NCBI GenBank assembly: GCA_004557805.1
Contig: SFFS01000168.1
Span: 1-5,514 of the forward strand
Direction of reading: 5' to 3'
DNA length: 5,514 bases
From: Clostridiales bacterium
Lineage (GTDB): Bacteria; Bacillota; Clostridia; Christensenellales; Aristaeellaceae
Shown here: one piece after another, positions 1-4,849 of the stretch
How positions within the stretch are numbered: position 1 is the first letter of the stretch
How the letters are laid out: each line of letters starts with the position of its first letter
Notes under the pieces: generated by a model
Seen by the model: only the letters and a program-made list of their open reading frames with translations
Databases searched by the model: none
Told to the model about the DNA's origin: nothing
Program-made: the position numbers and the translations under genes

Positions 1-307
1 GCTCGATCTGCGCGTCGAGCGAGGCGGCCTGCTCGCGCATGCACTGCTCCAGCGCGCCGACGTCCTTCTGCTTCAGCAGTTCGCCGATTTGCTGGAGCGT
101 AAGCCCGACGGCCTGAAGCTTCTGGATAAGGTCGAGCTGCGCGATCTGCTCGATAGTATAGTAGCGATAGCCGCTGCTTTCATCGACATACTTGGGTTCC
201 AGCACGCCCTTTTGCTGATAGAGGCGCAGCGTTTTGCGGCTGACGCCGTTGAGCTCCGCCATCTGTCCGGATGTATAGAGCCTGTTCTTTTCAGTTTCGC
301 CCGGCAT
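1..307 (-). CDS. MerR-family transcriptional regulator, N-terminal part (runs off left edge)
   Basis: About 102 residues are visible, starting at the ATG complementary to 305-307; the C-terminus lies beyond base 1. The start is supported by a GGTGAG ribosome-binding stretch six bases upstream and by the MerR winged helix-turn-helix beginning about ten residues in. Residues about 10-35 (LYTSGQMAELNGVSRKTLRL) form the helix-turn-helix. The wing follows with the family hallmark GYRYYTIEQIAQL, then LQAVGLTLQQIGELL, then the start of the dimerising coiled coil (LEQCMREQAASLDAQIE). Such proteins bind the 19-20 bp spacer of target promoters and untwist it when a ligand binds. The ligand domain is outside the window, so the effector (drug, metal, redox) cannot be named. 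The wing and linker look more like the BmrR/TipA-type drug-responsive branch than the metal sensors, but this is inference. It is divergent from the AraC-family gene at 521, whose promoter has a MerR-type spacer. Confidence 0.93.
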   Translation of the reverse strand, partial: MPGETEKNRLYTSGQMAELNGVSRKTLRLYQQKGVLEPKYVDESSGYRYYTIEQIAQLDLIQKLQAVGLTLQQIGELLKQKDVGALEQCMREQAASLDAQIE

Positions 308-331
308 AGCCTTCTCACCGCCCTTAAAACC

Positions 332-345
332 TGCCCCTTAGGGCA
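332..345. repeat. Short perfect palindrome in the merR leader
   Basis: TGCCC-CTTA-GGGCA is a 5-bp inverted repeat with a 4-base loop in the untranslated leader of the merR-family transcript, about 25 bases upstream of its start codon. It could form a small RNA hairpin or be a protein site. It has no T-tract and is not a terminator. Confidence 0.3.
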
Positions 346-352
346 ACGAAAA

Positions 353-373
353 AATCCTTCTTTATATAGGATT
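353..373. repeat. Inverted repeat over the merR -10/start region
   Basis: AATCCT (353-358) and AGGATT (368-373) form a 6-bp inverted repeat with a 9-bp spacer. It overlaps the -10 box and expected start of the leftward merR promoter. Its position fits an operator. It is unlikely to be an RNA attenuator, because one arm lies upstream of the predicted start. Six-base arms in an AT-rich stretch can arise by chance. Confidence 0.3.
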
Positions 374-399
374 ATAGCGTGAAGTGCGTTGCAGTTCAA
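371..399 (-). promoter_or_regulatory. SigA-like promoter of the merR-family gene
   Basis: Read on the minus strand, a -35 element TTGAAC (394-399) and a perfect -10 element TATAAT (371-376) are separated by exactly 17 bp. Transcription would start near 363-365 and give a leader of about 57 bases. Unlike the araC-side promoter, the spacing is normal, so it should fire without MerR-type untwisting. Confidence 0.72.
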
Positions 400-406
400 T
401 GCTTTT

Positions 407-444
407 TGTCGCCTGCGCGACAGGATTTGACGGCGCGAAGCGCC
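407..444. repeat. Two tandem hairpin-forming dyads in the divergent regulator intergenic region
   Basis: TGTCGC-CTGC-GCGACA (407-422, perfect 6-bp arms) is followed ten bases later by GGCGC-GAA-GCGCC (432-444, perfect 5-bp arms). They lie between the leftward merR promoter (-35 at 394-399) and the rightward araC promoter (-35 at 467-472). Paired dyads between divergent regulator promoters are typical places for operators, for example for the AraC protein itself. No factor can be assigned, and the two sites differ in sequence. Confidence 0.35.
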
Positions 445-466
445 TGAATTTGCCCGATAAAAGCGC

Positions 467-497
467 TTGACCTGGCCCCATGGGAACCCGTTACACT
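467..497 (+). promoter_or_regulatory. MerR-type promoter/operator (19-bp spacer) driving the araC-family gene
   Basis: The -35 box TTGACC (467-472) and the -10 box TACACT (492-497) are separated by 19 bp, too long for efficient unaided initiation but standard for MerR-activated promoters. A dyad is centred at 480/481, near the middle of the spacer: core CCCATGGG (477-484), with further matched positions at 474/487, 471/490 and 470/491, so the outer ends read AC...GT. The architecture resembles known MerR, CueR and BmrR operators (TTGACC followed by an interrupted CCC/GGG dyad). Transcription would begin near 504, leaving a leader of only about 17 bases that holds the ribosome binding site. 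The divergent merR-family gene is the obvious candidate regulator. Confidence 0.62.
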
Positions 498-520
498 ATT
501 CACAGAAAGGGGGATGCGCC

Positions 521-1357
521 GTGGAGGTTCAGCTGGCTGTGCGCGAAATCAGCGCGCCGGTATCCGTTTGTTCTTCGGGATACAGCCTGTTCTGGCTGAA
601 GCGCGGAGAATGCGCCGTTCAGACGCCGAAGGGCTGCTTTGAAGCCGGCTGCGGCGACGCGTTCCTTTTGCAGCCGGACGGCCTGTACACGATTTCGCCA
701 AAGACGGAAGCGCGTCTGTACCGGGTTGATTTTCATCGTGAGGCGTTTCTGCGCGCGTGTCTGCCCGCGCTGAAGGGCTGTCCGCTGCTGGTTAGCTTTT
801 TTGTGCATAATTCTGTGCGCAGCGATATGGCATTCCTGCATTTTCACGGCGTTTCGCCGGAGATCGGCGCGCTGCTCTGCACGATGAACCGTGAATTCGA
901 AGAAAAAGGGGCGTATTATCAGACCATTCTGCTTTGCAGCCTGATTAACCTCCTGCTGCAGCTGAGCCGTAACTGCCGCATCGACACGACCACGAACGAG
1001 CCGCCCGCGGGACAGCTGCTGCAAAGGCTGATGGAGTATCTCGTTTCGCATGCCGACAGCGTAACGCTCGGCGGCATGGCGGAAGCGTTTCATTATCATC
1101 CGAACACCATCACGGCTGTGCTGAAGAAGGGCACGGGGAAAAACTTTTCGCAGCTGGTGCAGCAGACGCGCATGAGCAACGCCGCGCAGCTGCTGCGTTA
1201 CAGCCGCCTTCCGGCGGAAGAAATCGCCGCGCGCTGCGGGTACGGCAACATAAGCTATTTCTACACGCGGTTCCATCAGTATTTCGGCATGACGCCGGGA
1301 AAATATGCGGAAAGAAGCAGAGAGCGGGAGAGGGAGGAAATGAGAAAGCTGAGCTGA
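521..1357 (+). CDS. AraC-family transcriptional regulator with N-terminal sensor domain
   Basis: A 278-residue regulator. The GTG at 521 is chosen because AAAGGGGG (506-513) lies seven bases upstream. The frame is open back to a TTG at 467, but that TTG is the -35 box of the apparent promoter and has no ribosome binding site. Residues about 1-150 form a beta-rich, cupin-like ligand-binding region (for example SGYSLFWLKRGECAV and CGDAFLLQPDGLYTI). Residues about 160-265 are the AraC/XylS DNA-binding domain with two helix-turn-helix units: the first around LGGMAEAFHYHPNTITAVLKK, the second around AEEIAARCGYGNISYFYTRF, followed by the family signature FGMTPGKYAE. The C-terminus ends in a highly charged tail. 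Length is normal for a one-component, ligand-sensing AraC protein. The target genes and ligand are unknown. It is followed at once by a terminator, so it is probably transcribed alone. Confidence 0.94.
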   Translation: MEVQLAVREISAPVSVCSSGYSLFWLKRGECAVQTPKGCFEAGCGDAFLLQPDGLYTISPKTEARLYRVDFHREAFLRACLPALKGCPLLVSFFVHNSVRSDMAFLHFHGVSPEIGALLCTMNREFEEKGAYYQTILLCSLINLLLQLSRNCRIDTTTNEPPAGQLLQRLMEYLVSHADSVTLGGMAEAFHYHPNTITAVLKKGTGKNFSQLVQQTRMSNAAQLLRYSRLPAEEIAARCGYGNISYFYTRFHQYFGMTPGKYAERSREREREEMRKLS

Positions 1358-1382
1358 GGGGAACAGAATCGGTTTTTTGACG

Positions 1383-1411
1383 AGACCGGCAGGACTGCTG
1401 CCGGTCTTTTC
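1383..1411 (+). terminator. Rho-independent terminator of the araC-family gene
   Basis: A perfect 9-bp GC-rich stem, GACCGGCAG (1384-1392) with CTGCCGGTC (1398-1406), has a 5-base loop GACTG and is followed by TTTT. It lies 26 bases after the stop codon. The opposite strand lacks a T-run directly after the stem, so it acts rightward only. It insulates spoIIID from the araC-family transcript. Confidence 0.88.
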
Positions 1412-1464
1412 GCGTTTCAGACGGGCGGAACAGCGCGAATCCCTCCCATTTCCCGCCAATCTGC

Positions 1465-1493
1465 GAAAAGGTTCCGCTTCCTGCGCATACCTT
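1465..1493 (+). promoter_or_regulatory. Candidate SigE-type promoter of spoIIID
   Basis: CATACCTT (1486-1493) matches six of eight positions of the sporulation SigE -10 consensus CATACAAT. At the standard 14-bp spacing, 1465-1471 reads GAAAAGG, a poor match to the -35 consensus. The predicted start near 1500 lies just upstream of the ribosome binding site at 1509. In Bacillus, spoIIID is a known SigE target. No convincing SigA promoter is seen between the araC terminator and the gene. Confidence 0.38.
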
Positions 1494-1521
1494 TGCAAAA
1501 AACGGGGCGGAGGTGTTGGCA

Positions 1522-1773
1522 ATGCGCCAGGAGCGGGAGAAGCGCATTTTGCGGGCGGCGGAATATATTGTGGAGCATCGCGCGACAGTGAGGGAAACGG
1601 CCAAGCGGTTCGGCGTGAGCAAATCGACGATACATAAGGATGTGACGGAGCGCATCGCGCGGCTGGACGGAGCGCTTGCGCGCGAGGTGGAGGCCGTGCT
1701 GCGGCAGAACAAGGCGGAACGTCATCTGCGCGGGGGAGAGGCTACGCGGGCAAAATACAGGCGCGGAAAGTAA
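1522..1773 (+). CDS. spoIIID: Sporulation transcriptional regulator SpoIIID
   Basis: An 83-residue DNA-binding protein that in endospore formers acts in the mother cell, activating and repressing SigE-dependent genes and preparing the switch to SigK. The ATG at 1522 is preferred because GGAGG (1509-1513) is eight bases upstream; the in-frame GTG at 1513 and TTG at 1516 overlap or abut that site. Residues about 20-45 contain the helix-turn-helix (ATVRETAKRFGVSKSTIHKD). The C-terminus has the family hallmark RHLRGGEATRAKY (68-79), a basic region that contributes to DNA binding in the Bacillus protein. It is slightly shorter than the 93-residue Bacillus SpoIIID because the tail is clipped to RRGK. 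The next gene, an mreB homologue, starts 88 bases downstream with no terminator between, so read-through is possible. The gene marks the organism as a likely spore former. Confidence 0.95.
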   Translation: MRQEREKRILRAAEYIVEHRATVRETAKRFGVSKSTIHKDVTERIARLDGALAREVEAVLRQNKAERHLRGGEATRAKYRRGK

Positions 1774-1788
1774 AAACGGAAATTGTGC

Positions 1789-1817
1789 TTGCAGGATGCG
1801 TCCCCTGCGCTTATAAT
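1789..1817 (+). promoter_or_regulatory. SigA-like promoter of the mreB-like gene
   Basis: A perfect -10 TATAAT (1812-1817) lies 17 bp downstream of a weak -35 TTGCAG (1789-1794). The predicted start near 1824 gives a leader of about 38 bases. Within the -35/spacer, GCAGG (1791-1795) and CCTGC (1804-1808) form an inverted repeat that could be an operator. The promoter suggests vegetative expression of the mreB-like gene in addition to read-through from spoIIID. Confidence 0.62.
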
Positions 1818-1861
1818 AAAATGTCAGAGTATGATTTTTGTTATGGGTAAGGGAGAAAAGC

Positions 1862-2893
1862 ATGCTTGGGCATACTGATATAGCGATTGATCTTGGCACC
1901 TCGACCGTGCTGGCGTATATCAAGGGGCGCGGCATCGTGCTGCGCGAACCGGCGATGGCTGCCGTCGATACGAACACGCGCAACATCATTGCCGTGGGCG
2001 ATGAAGCGCGGCGCATGCAGGGCCGCACGCCGCTGAATATCAAGGTGGTGCGCCCGCTGCGCGACGGCTCGGTGATGGATTTTGATGTGATTGAGCGTAT
2101 GCTGCGCTATTTCATACACAAAATTGTGGGGCGCAGGGCGCTTTCGCGCCCGTATGCGGTGGTGTGCGTGCCCAGCGGCGTGACGGATATGGAGAAGCGC
2201 TCGATCATCGAGGCAACGCTGGATGCGGGCGCGCGCCGCGCGCAGCTGATGGATTCCGCAGTGGCGGGCGCGCTGGGCGCGGGGCTGGAGGTTGATCAGG
2301 CTTACGGCAGCCTGCTGGTGGATATTGGCGGCGGCGTGACGGACATTTCCGTTGTGGCGATGGAACGCGCCGTGGTGCGCACGGTGGCGCACGCGGCGGG
2401 CGATACGTTCGATGATACGATCATGCGCTTCCTGCGCAAAAAGCATAACCTCATGGTGGGCGAACGCACGGCGGAGGAGGTCAAGACGACGATCGGCTCG
2501 GCGGTGCGGCGCACGGAGCAGCTGTTCATGGATGTGACAGGCCGCAACATGGTGACCGGCCTGCCGCGCACAGTGCGCGTAAATTCCGACGAAATCACCG
2601 AGGCGCTTGAGGAGCCGGTGCAGGCGCTTGTCGAGCAGATTCAGAGCGTGCTCGAGCGCACGCCGCCGGAGCTGGCGGCCGACGTGTTTGACCACGGCCT
2701 GACGCTGCTGGGCGGCGGCGCGCAGCTTTTCGCGCTGGACAGGGCGCTTTCGCGCCAGCTCAAGCTCAACTGCCGCGTGGCGGAGGATCCGCAGGCGTGC
2801 GTCTGCATGGGAGCGGGGCGCACGATGGAAGAGGGCGGCGGCTATGAGCGCGCGATGTTCGATCTGAAGCTTCCCGGAAGGAAGCGGAAATAA
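1862..2893 (+). CDS. MreB/Mbl-family bacterial actin homologue, catalytic Glu motif altered
   Basis: A 343-residue actin-fold protein. MreB-type proteins polymerise on the inner membrane face and guide cell-wall synthesis with the elongation machinery. The ATG at 1862 follows AAGGGAG (1849-1855) at a six-base spacing. Visible landmarks are the phosphate-1 loop DLGTSTVLAYIKG (10-22), the conserved RTPLNI and RPLRDGSVMDFDV (65-75), CVPSGVT (102-108), the phosphate-2 loop DIGGGVTD (154-161), GERTAEEVK (200-208), LERTPPELAADV (264-275) and the adenosine loop LLGGGAQL (282-289). The length is typical. Two oddities occur. The motif usually EEP, whose second Glu aligns with the catalytic E143 of E. 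coli MreB, reads D131-S132-A133. The second phosphate loop has Val159 where Thr is usual. The tail is basic (GRKRK). The spoIIID-mreB/mbl order matches Bacillus, where this gene is mbl, but orthology to mbl is not certain, so no symbol is given. No mreC or mreD is adjacent. Confidence 0.93.
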   Translation: MLGHTDIAIDLGTSTVLAYIKGRGIVLREPAMAAVDTNTRNIIAVGDEARRMQGRTPLNIKVVRPLRDGSVMDFDVIERMLRYFIHKIVGRRALSRPYAVVCVPSGVTDMEKRSIIEATLDAGARRAQLMDSAVAGALGAGLEVDQAYGSLLVDIGGGVTDISVVAMERAVVRTVAHAAGDTFDDTIMRFLRKKHNLMVGERTAEEVKTTIGSAVRRTEQLFMDVTGRNMVTGLPRTVRVNSDEITEALEEPVQALVEQIQSVLERTPPELAADVFDHGLTLLGGGAQLFALDRALSRQLKLNCRVAEDPQACVCMGAGRTMEEGGGYERAMFDLKLPGRKRK

Positions 2894-2922
2894 ACGGCTT
2901 CCGGAGACGGGCGGGGAAATAG

Positions 2923-2938
2923 GCGGCGCTTGCGCCGC
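2923..2938. repeat. GC-rich hairpin downstream of the mreB-like gene
   Basis: GCGGCG-CTTG-CGCCGC is a perfect 6-bp stem closed by a CTTG loop, an RNA tetraloop class known to be stable. It lacks a T-tract, so it is not itself a terminator. It lies between the mreB-like stop codon and the bidirectional terminator and may stabilise the 3' end of either convergent transcript. Confidence 0.45.
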
Positions 2939-2947
2939 GAAGGGCAG

Positions 2948-2981
2948 AAAAAAGCCGCGGACAGGAACGTCCGCGGCTTTT
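2948..2981. terminator. Bidirectional rho-independent terminator between convergent genes
   Basis: GCCGCGGAC (2954-2962) and GTCCGCGGC (2969-2977) form a perfect 9-bp stem with loop AGGAAC. Six A's (2948-2953) precede it and four T's (2978-2981) follow. It therefore ends the rightward mreB-like transcript and, with the longer U-run, the leftward nucleotidase transcript, whose stop codon is 16 bases away. Confidence 0.92.
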
Positions 2982-2996
2982 GCATGTGATGCAGTT

Positions 2997-4616
2997 TTAC
3001 GGTTTTTCGGTTACGAAGGTCATGCGGCCCTGGCCGTAGATATCGCCGTATTCTTCACCGACGGTGCCGCCGAGAGAATCGCGAATGTAGGTGATGAGCA
3101 CCTGGTTGTCGAGCATGACTTCGTTCTGCAGGATGACGTTGCCCTGGAACATGTTGAAGCCGTCGCCGCCCTGCTTGAGCATGTAGTTGTGGCTGGCCAC
3201 GGTGTAGGTCTTGTTCAGGTCGAGCGGTTCGCCGTTGACCATCACGTTCTTGATGCGGTATTCGCCCTCGACGCCGGCGAACATGCCGTCCTCATCGCGG
3301 GAAACGCCGGACTCGATGTAGGTGTGGATTTCATAGGTGATGCCGGACGCATGCAGGAAGCCGCCGAACTCGGCCGGCCAGCTGTGCACGCCGTATTCGA
3401 GACAGTCGAGAATCTGCTGGCCGGTCGCTTCCACAACCGTCAGCATGTTGCCGTAGGGATGCACGGCGATGATCTGCTCGTAGGTCACATCGCCCGCGGG
3501 AATATCGGCGCGGATGCCGCCGCCGTTGACGAACGCCACGTCGGCGCCGGAAACGATCCGGTAAGCGTCGGAGCACAGGTCGCCGAGGTTGGTTTCGGCG
3601 TTGCGGATGATGCGCTCGTTCGTTTCGGGATCGACGGTAATCAGGTCGACGTCGGTCTTGGCGACGACTTCCTTGAGAACCGCTTCGAACTTGGCTTTGA
3701 TATCGGCGATGAACGCTTCCATTTCAGCGTCGCGGCCGGTATAGTTGGAAACGAGGCACGCCTCGATGCGGCTGCCGTCGGCAGAGATGGTGATCTGGCC
3801 GATGTTGTTGAGCTTCGTGCCGGTCTGGCTGTGGACGACGGGCTTGCCGTCCTTGTTGAGCACCTTGGTGCCGACGATGCTGTGGCTGTGGCCGTCGATC
3901 AGCGCGTCGATGCCGGTCGTGTTGGCGATGACTTCGCTGGACGTCCACGGGCTGCTGGTTTCATCGATGCCCAGATGGGCTACGGCGACGACCAGATCCG
4001 CGCCCTCGGCGCGCGCGTCGTCCACGGCCTTCTGCACGCTGGCGTACAGCGCCTCGCCGGTATCGTCCTGCTGGAAGCCGTAGATGAATTCGCCGTTTTC
4101 ATCCTGGAAATAGGCGGGGGTGGAGGAGGTGATCGTCTGCGGCGTGCAGACGCCCACGAACGCGATCTTCAGGCTGCCGAAATCCTTGATGGCATACGCG
4201 TCCAGCACGGGTTCGCCGGTGCGCAGATCGGTGAAGTTGCAGGACAGGTAGGAGAATTCCGCCTTGTCGCGCAGGGCGAAGAACTGATCCATGCCGTAGT
4301 CGAACTCATGGTTGCCGGGCACGGCGATTTCATAGCCGGCCTTGTTCATGATGTCGGTCAGGTATTCGCCGTTAGACAGCGTGCCGATGGCCGCGCCCTG
4401 CACGGCGTCGCCCGCATCGATGAGCATGACCTGCAGGCCTTCCGCGCGGAGCTGGTTGGCATAGGCGACAAGGCCGGCATAGCCGAGGTTGTCGTCTACG
4501 CCGCAATGGACGTCGTTGGTATGAAGCAGGACGATGTCCTGTCCCTCCGCAGCGGCGAAACCGAAGCAGGAAAGGAGCAGGCAGCAGGTGACGAGCAGCG
4601 CGAGCAGCTTCTTCAT
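2997..4616 (-). CDS. Secreted 5'-nucleotidase / UshA-family metallophosphoesterase
   Basis: A 539-residue exported enzyme of the bifunctional metallophosphatase/5'-nucleotidase family, which hydrolyses extracellular nucleotides to nucleosides and phosphate with two divalent metals. The ATG complementary to 4614-4616 is chosen because AGGAGG lies eight bases upstream and a signal peptide begins exactly there (MKKLLALLVTCCLLLSCFG, then AAA at 21-23, a likely signal peptidase I site). The N-terminal metallophosphoesterase domain (about 27-290) has every expected metal or catalytic motif: TNDVH (D35, H37), D70 in DAGD, GNHEFD (N102, H103), AHLG (H214) and GHSH (H243, H245). The C-terminal 5'-nucleotidase domain (about 320-520) has NLGDL, NGGGIRAD (364-371) and GGDGF (483-487), near which the substrate base is bound in UshA. 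No LPXTG anchor or C-terminal membrane segment is seen, so it is secreted, or lipid-anchored if C17 (LLLSC) is used. It is transcribed alone. Exact substrate preference (AMP, ADP, UDP-sugar, cyclic nucleotide) cannot be read from sequence. Confidence 0.95.
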   Translation of the reverse strand: MKKLLALLVTCCLLLSCFGFAAAEGQDIVLLHTNDVHCGVDDNLGYAGLVAYANQLRAEGLQVMLIDAGDAVQGAAIGTLSNGEYLTDIMNKAGYEIAVPGNHEFDYGMDQFFALRDKAEFSYLSCNFTDLRTGEPVLDAYAIKDFGSLKIAFVGVCTPQTITSSTPAYFQDENGEFIYGFQQDDTGEALYASVQKAVDDARAEGADLVVAVAHLGIDETSSPWTSSEVIANTTGIDALIDGHSHSIVGTKVLNKDGKPVVHSQTGTKLNNIGQITISADGSRIEACLVSNYTGRDAEMEAFIADIKAKFEAVLKEVVAKTDVDLITVDPETNERIIRNAETNLGDLCSDAYRIVSGADVAFVNGGGIRADIPAGDVTYEQIIAVHPYGNMLTVVEATGQQILDCLEYGVHSWPAEFGGFLHASGITYEIHTYIESGVSRDEDGMFAGVEGEYRIKNVMVNGEPLDLNKTYTVASHNYMLKQGGDGFNMFQGNVILQNEVMLDNQVLITYIRDSLGGTVGEEYGDIYGQGRMTFVTEKP

Positions 4617-4662
4617 GAGATGGTCCTCCTGTTCAGAATAAAGTGATAGGATAGCCTTCTCG

Positions 4663-4691
4663 ATTGTAAGGCTTTGCGCCGGAGAAAGCAA
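4663..4691 (-). promoter_or_regulatory. SigA-like promoter of the 5'-nucleotidase gene
   Basis: Read leftward, -35 TTGCTT (4686-4691) and -10 TACAAT (4663-4668) are separated by 17 bp. The predicted start near 4656 gives a 40-base leader containing the AGGAGG site. An almost symmetric GCAAGCGCTTTGC (4688-4700) overlaps the -35 box and may be an operator. It only partly resembles a catabolite-response element. Confidence 0.6.
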
Positions 4692-4763
4692 GCGCTTTGC
4701 AGAAAGTTAACCAAAAAGAAACGAATTTGTCTGCTTTTTTGCAGGAGATTATGCGGAAAAATT

Positions 4764-4787
4764 GCGGCGCGGCGCGCCGCTTTTTTT
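4764..4787 (+). terminator. Orphan intrinsic terminator in a divergent intergenic region
   Basis: GCGGCGC (4764-4770) and GCGCCGC (4774-4780) form a perfect 7-bp all-GC stem with loop GGC, followed by seven T's. On the minus strand the same stem is followed by AATTTTT, so weak leftward activity is possible. No plus-strand gene lies upstream that it could serve. It sits directly before the -35 box of the rightward promoter. Confidence 0.75.
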
Positions 4788-4788
4788 G

Positions 4789-4817
4789 TTGAAACCGCGC
4801 TGGAATCCTGTTACAAT
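4789..4817 (+). promoter_or_regulatory. SigA-like promoter of the DUF362 gene
   Basis: -35 TTGAAA (4789-4794) and -10 TACAAT (4812-4817) are separated by an optimal 17 bp. The predicted start near 4824 gives a leader of about 26 bases containing GGGGAG (4835-4840), the ribosome binding site of the gene at 4850. The -35 box begins two bases after the T-run of the preceding terminator. Confidence 0.75.
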
Positions 4818-4849
4818 GAAATGGAAGCTACAGTGGGGAGAAAAAGAGC

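Noticed and set aside
89..382. Plus-strand open frame of 97 codons over the left edge
   Set aside because: The minus strand encodes a textbook MerR DNA-binding domain here; the plus-strand frame is its antisense and extends into the merR promoter.
1425..1477. GCGGAAC/GTTCCGC inverted repeat upstream of spoIIID as a riboswitch or operator
   Set aside because: The 7-bp arms are 39 bp apart, match no known element, and lie upstream of the likely transcription start.
500..1522. Minus-strand open frame (340 codons) opposite the araC-family gene and spoIIID upstream region
   Set aside because: It is Arg/Ala/Gln-rich with no domain, runs through the strong rightward terminator region, and mirrors the codon pattern of the AraC gene.
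1417..2043. Minus-strand open frame of 208 codons spanning spoIIID and the start of the mreB-like gene
   Set aside because: It crosses two conserved genes and their promoters in antisense and shows no conserved motif.
1841..2695. Minus-strand open frame (284 codons) opposite the mreB-like gene
   Set aside because: It is His/Arg/Ala-rich antisense translation without any family motif, and the sense strand is an unmistakable MreB-type protein.
2874..2904. CCGGAAG/CTTCCGG inverted repeat around the mreB-like stop codon as a terminator
   Set aside because: It has a 17-base loop and no T-run, and a much better terminator follows at 2948-2981.
3189..4646. Long plus-strand open frame (485 codons) opposite the 5'-nucleotidase gene
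   Set aside because: It is a low-complexity Val/Ala/Asp/Gly-rich antisense shadow of a clearly conserved gene and has no recognisable motif; such shadows are expected in GC-rich coding sequence.
4688..4700. Catabolite-response element (cre) at the nucleotidase promoter
   Set aside because: The palindrome GCAAGCGCTTTGC has the central CG, but the outer TG and CA positions of the cre consensus do not fit well on either strand, so I only note it as a possible operator.
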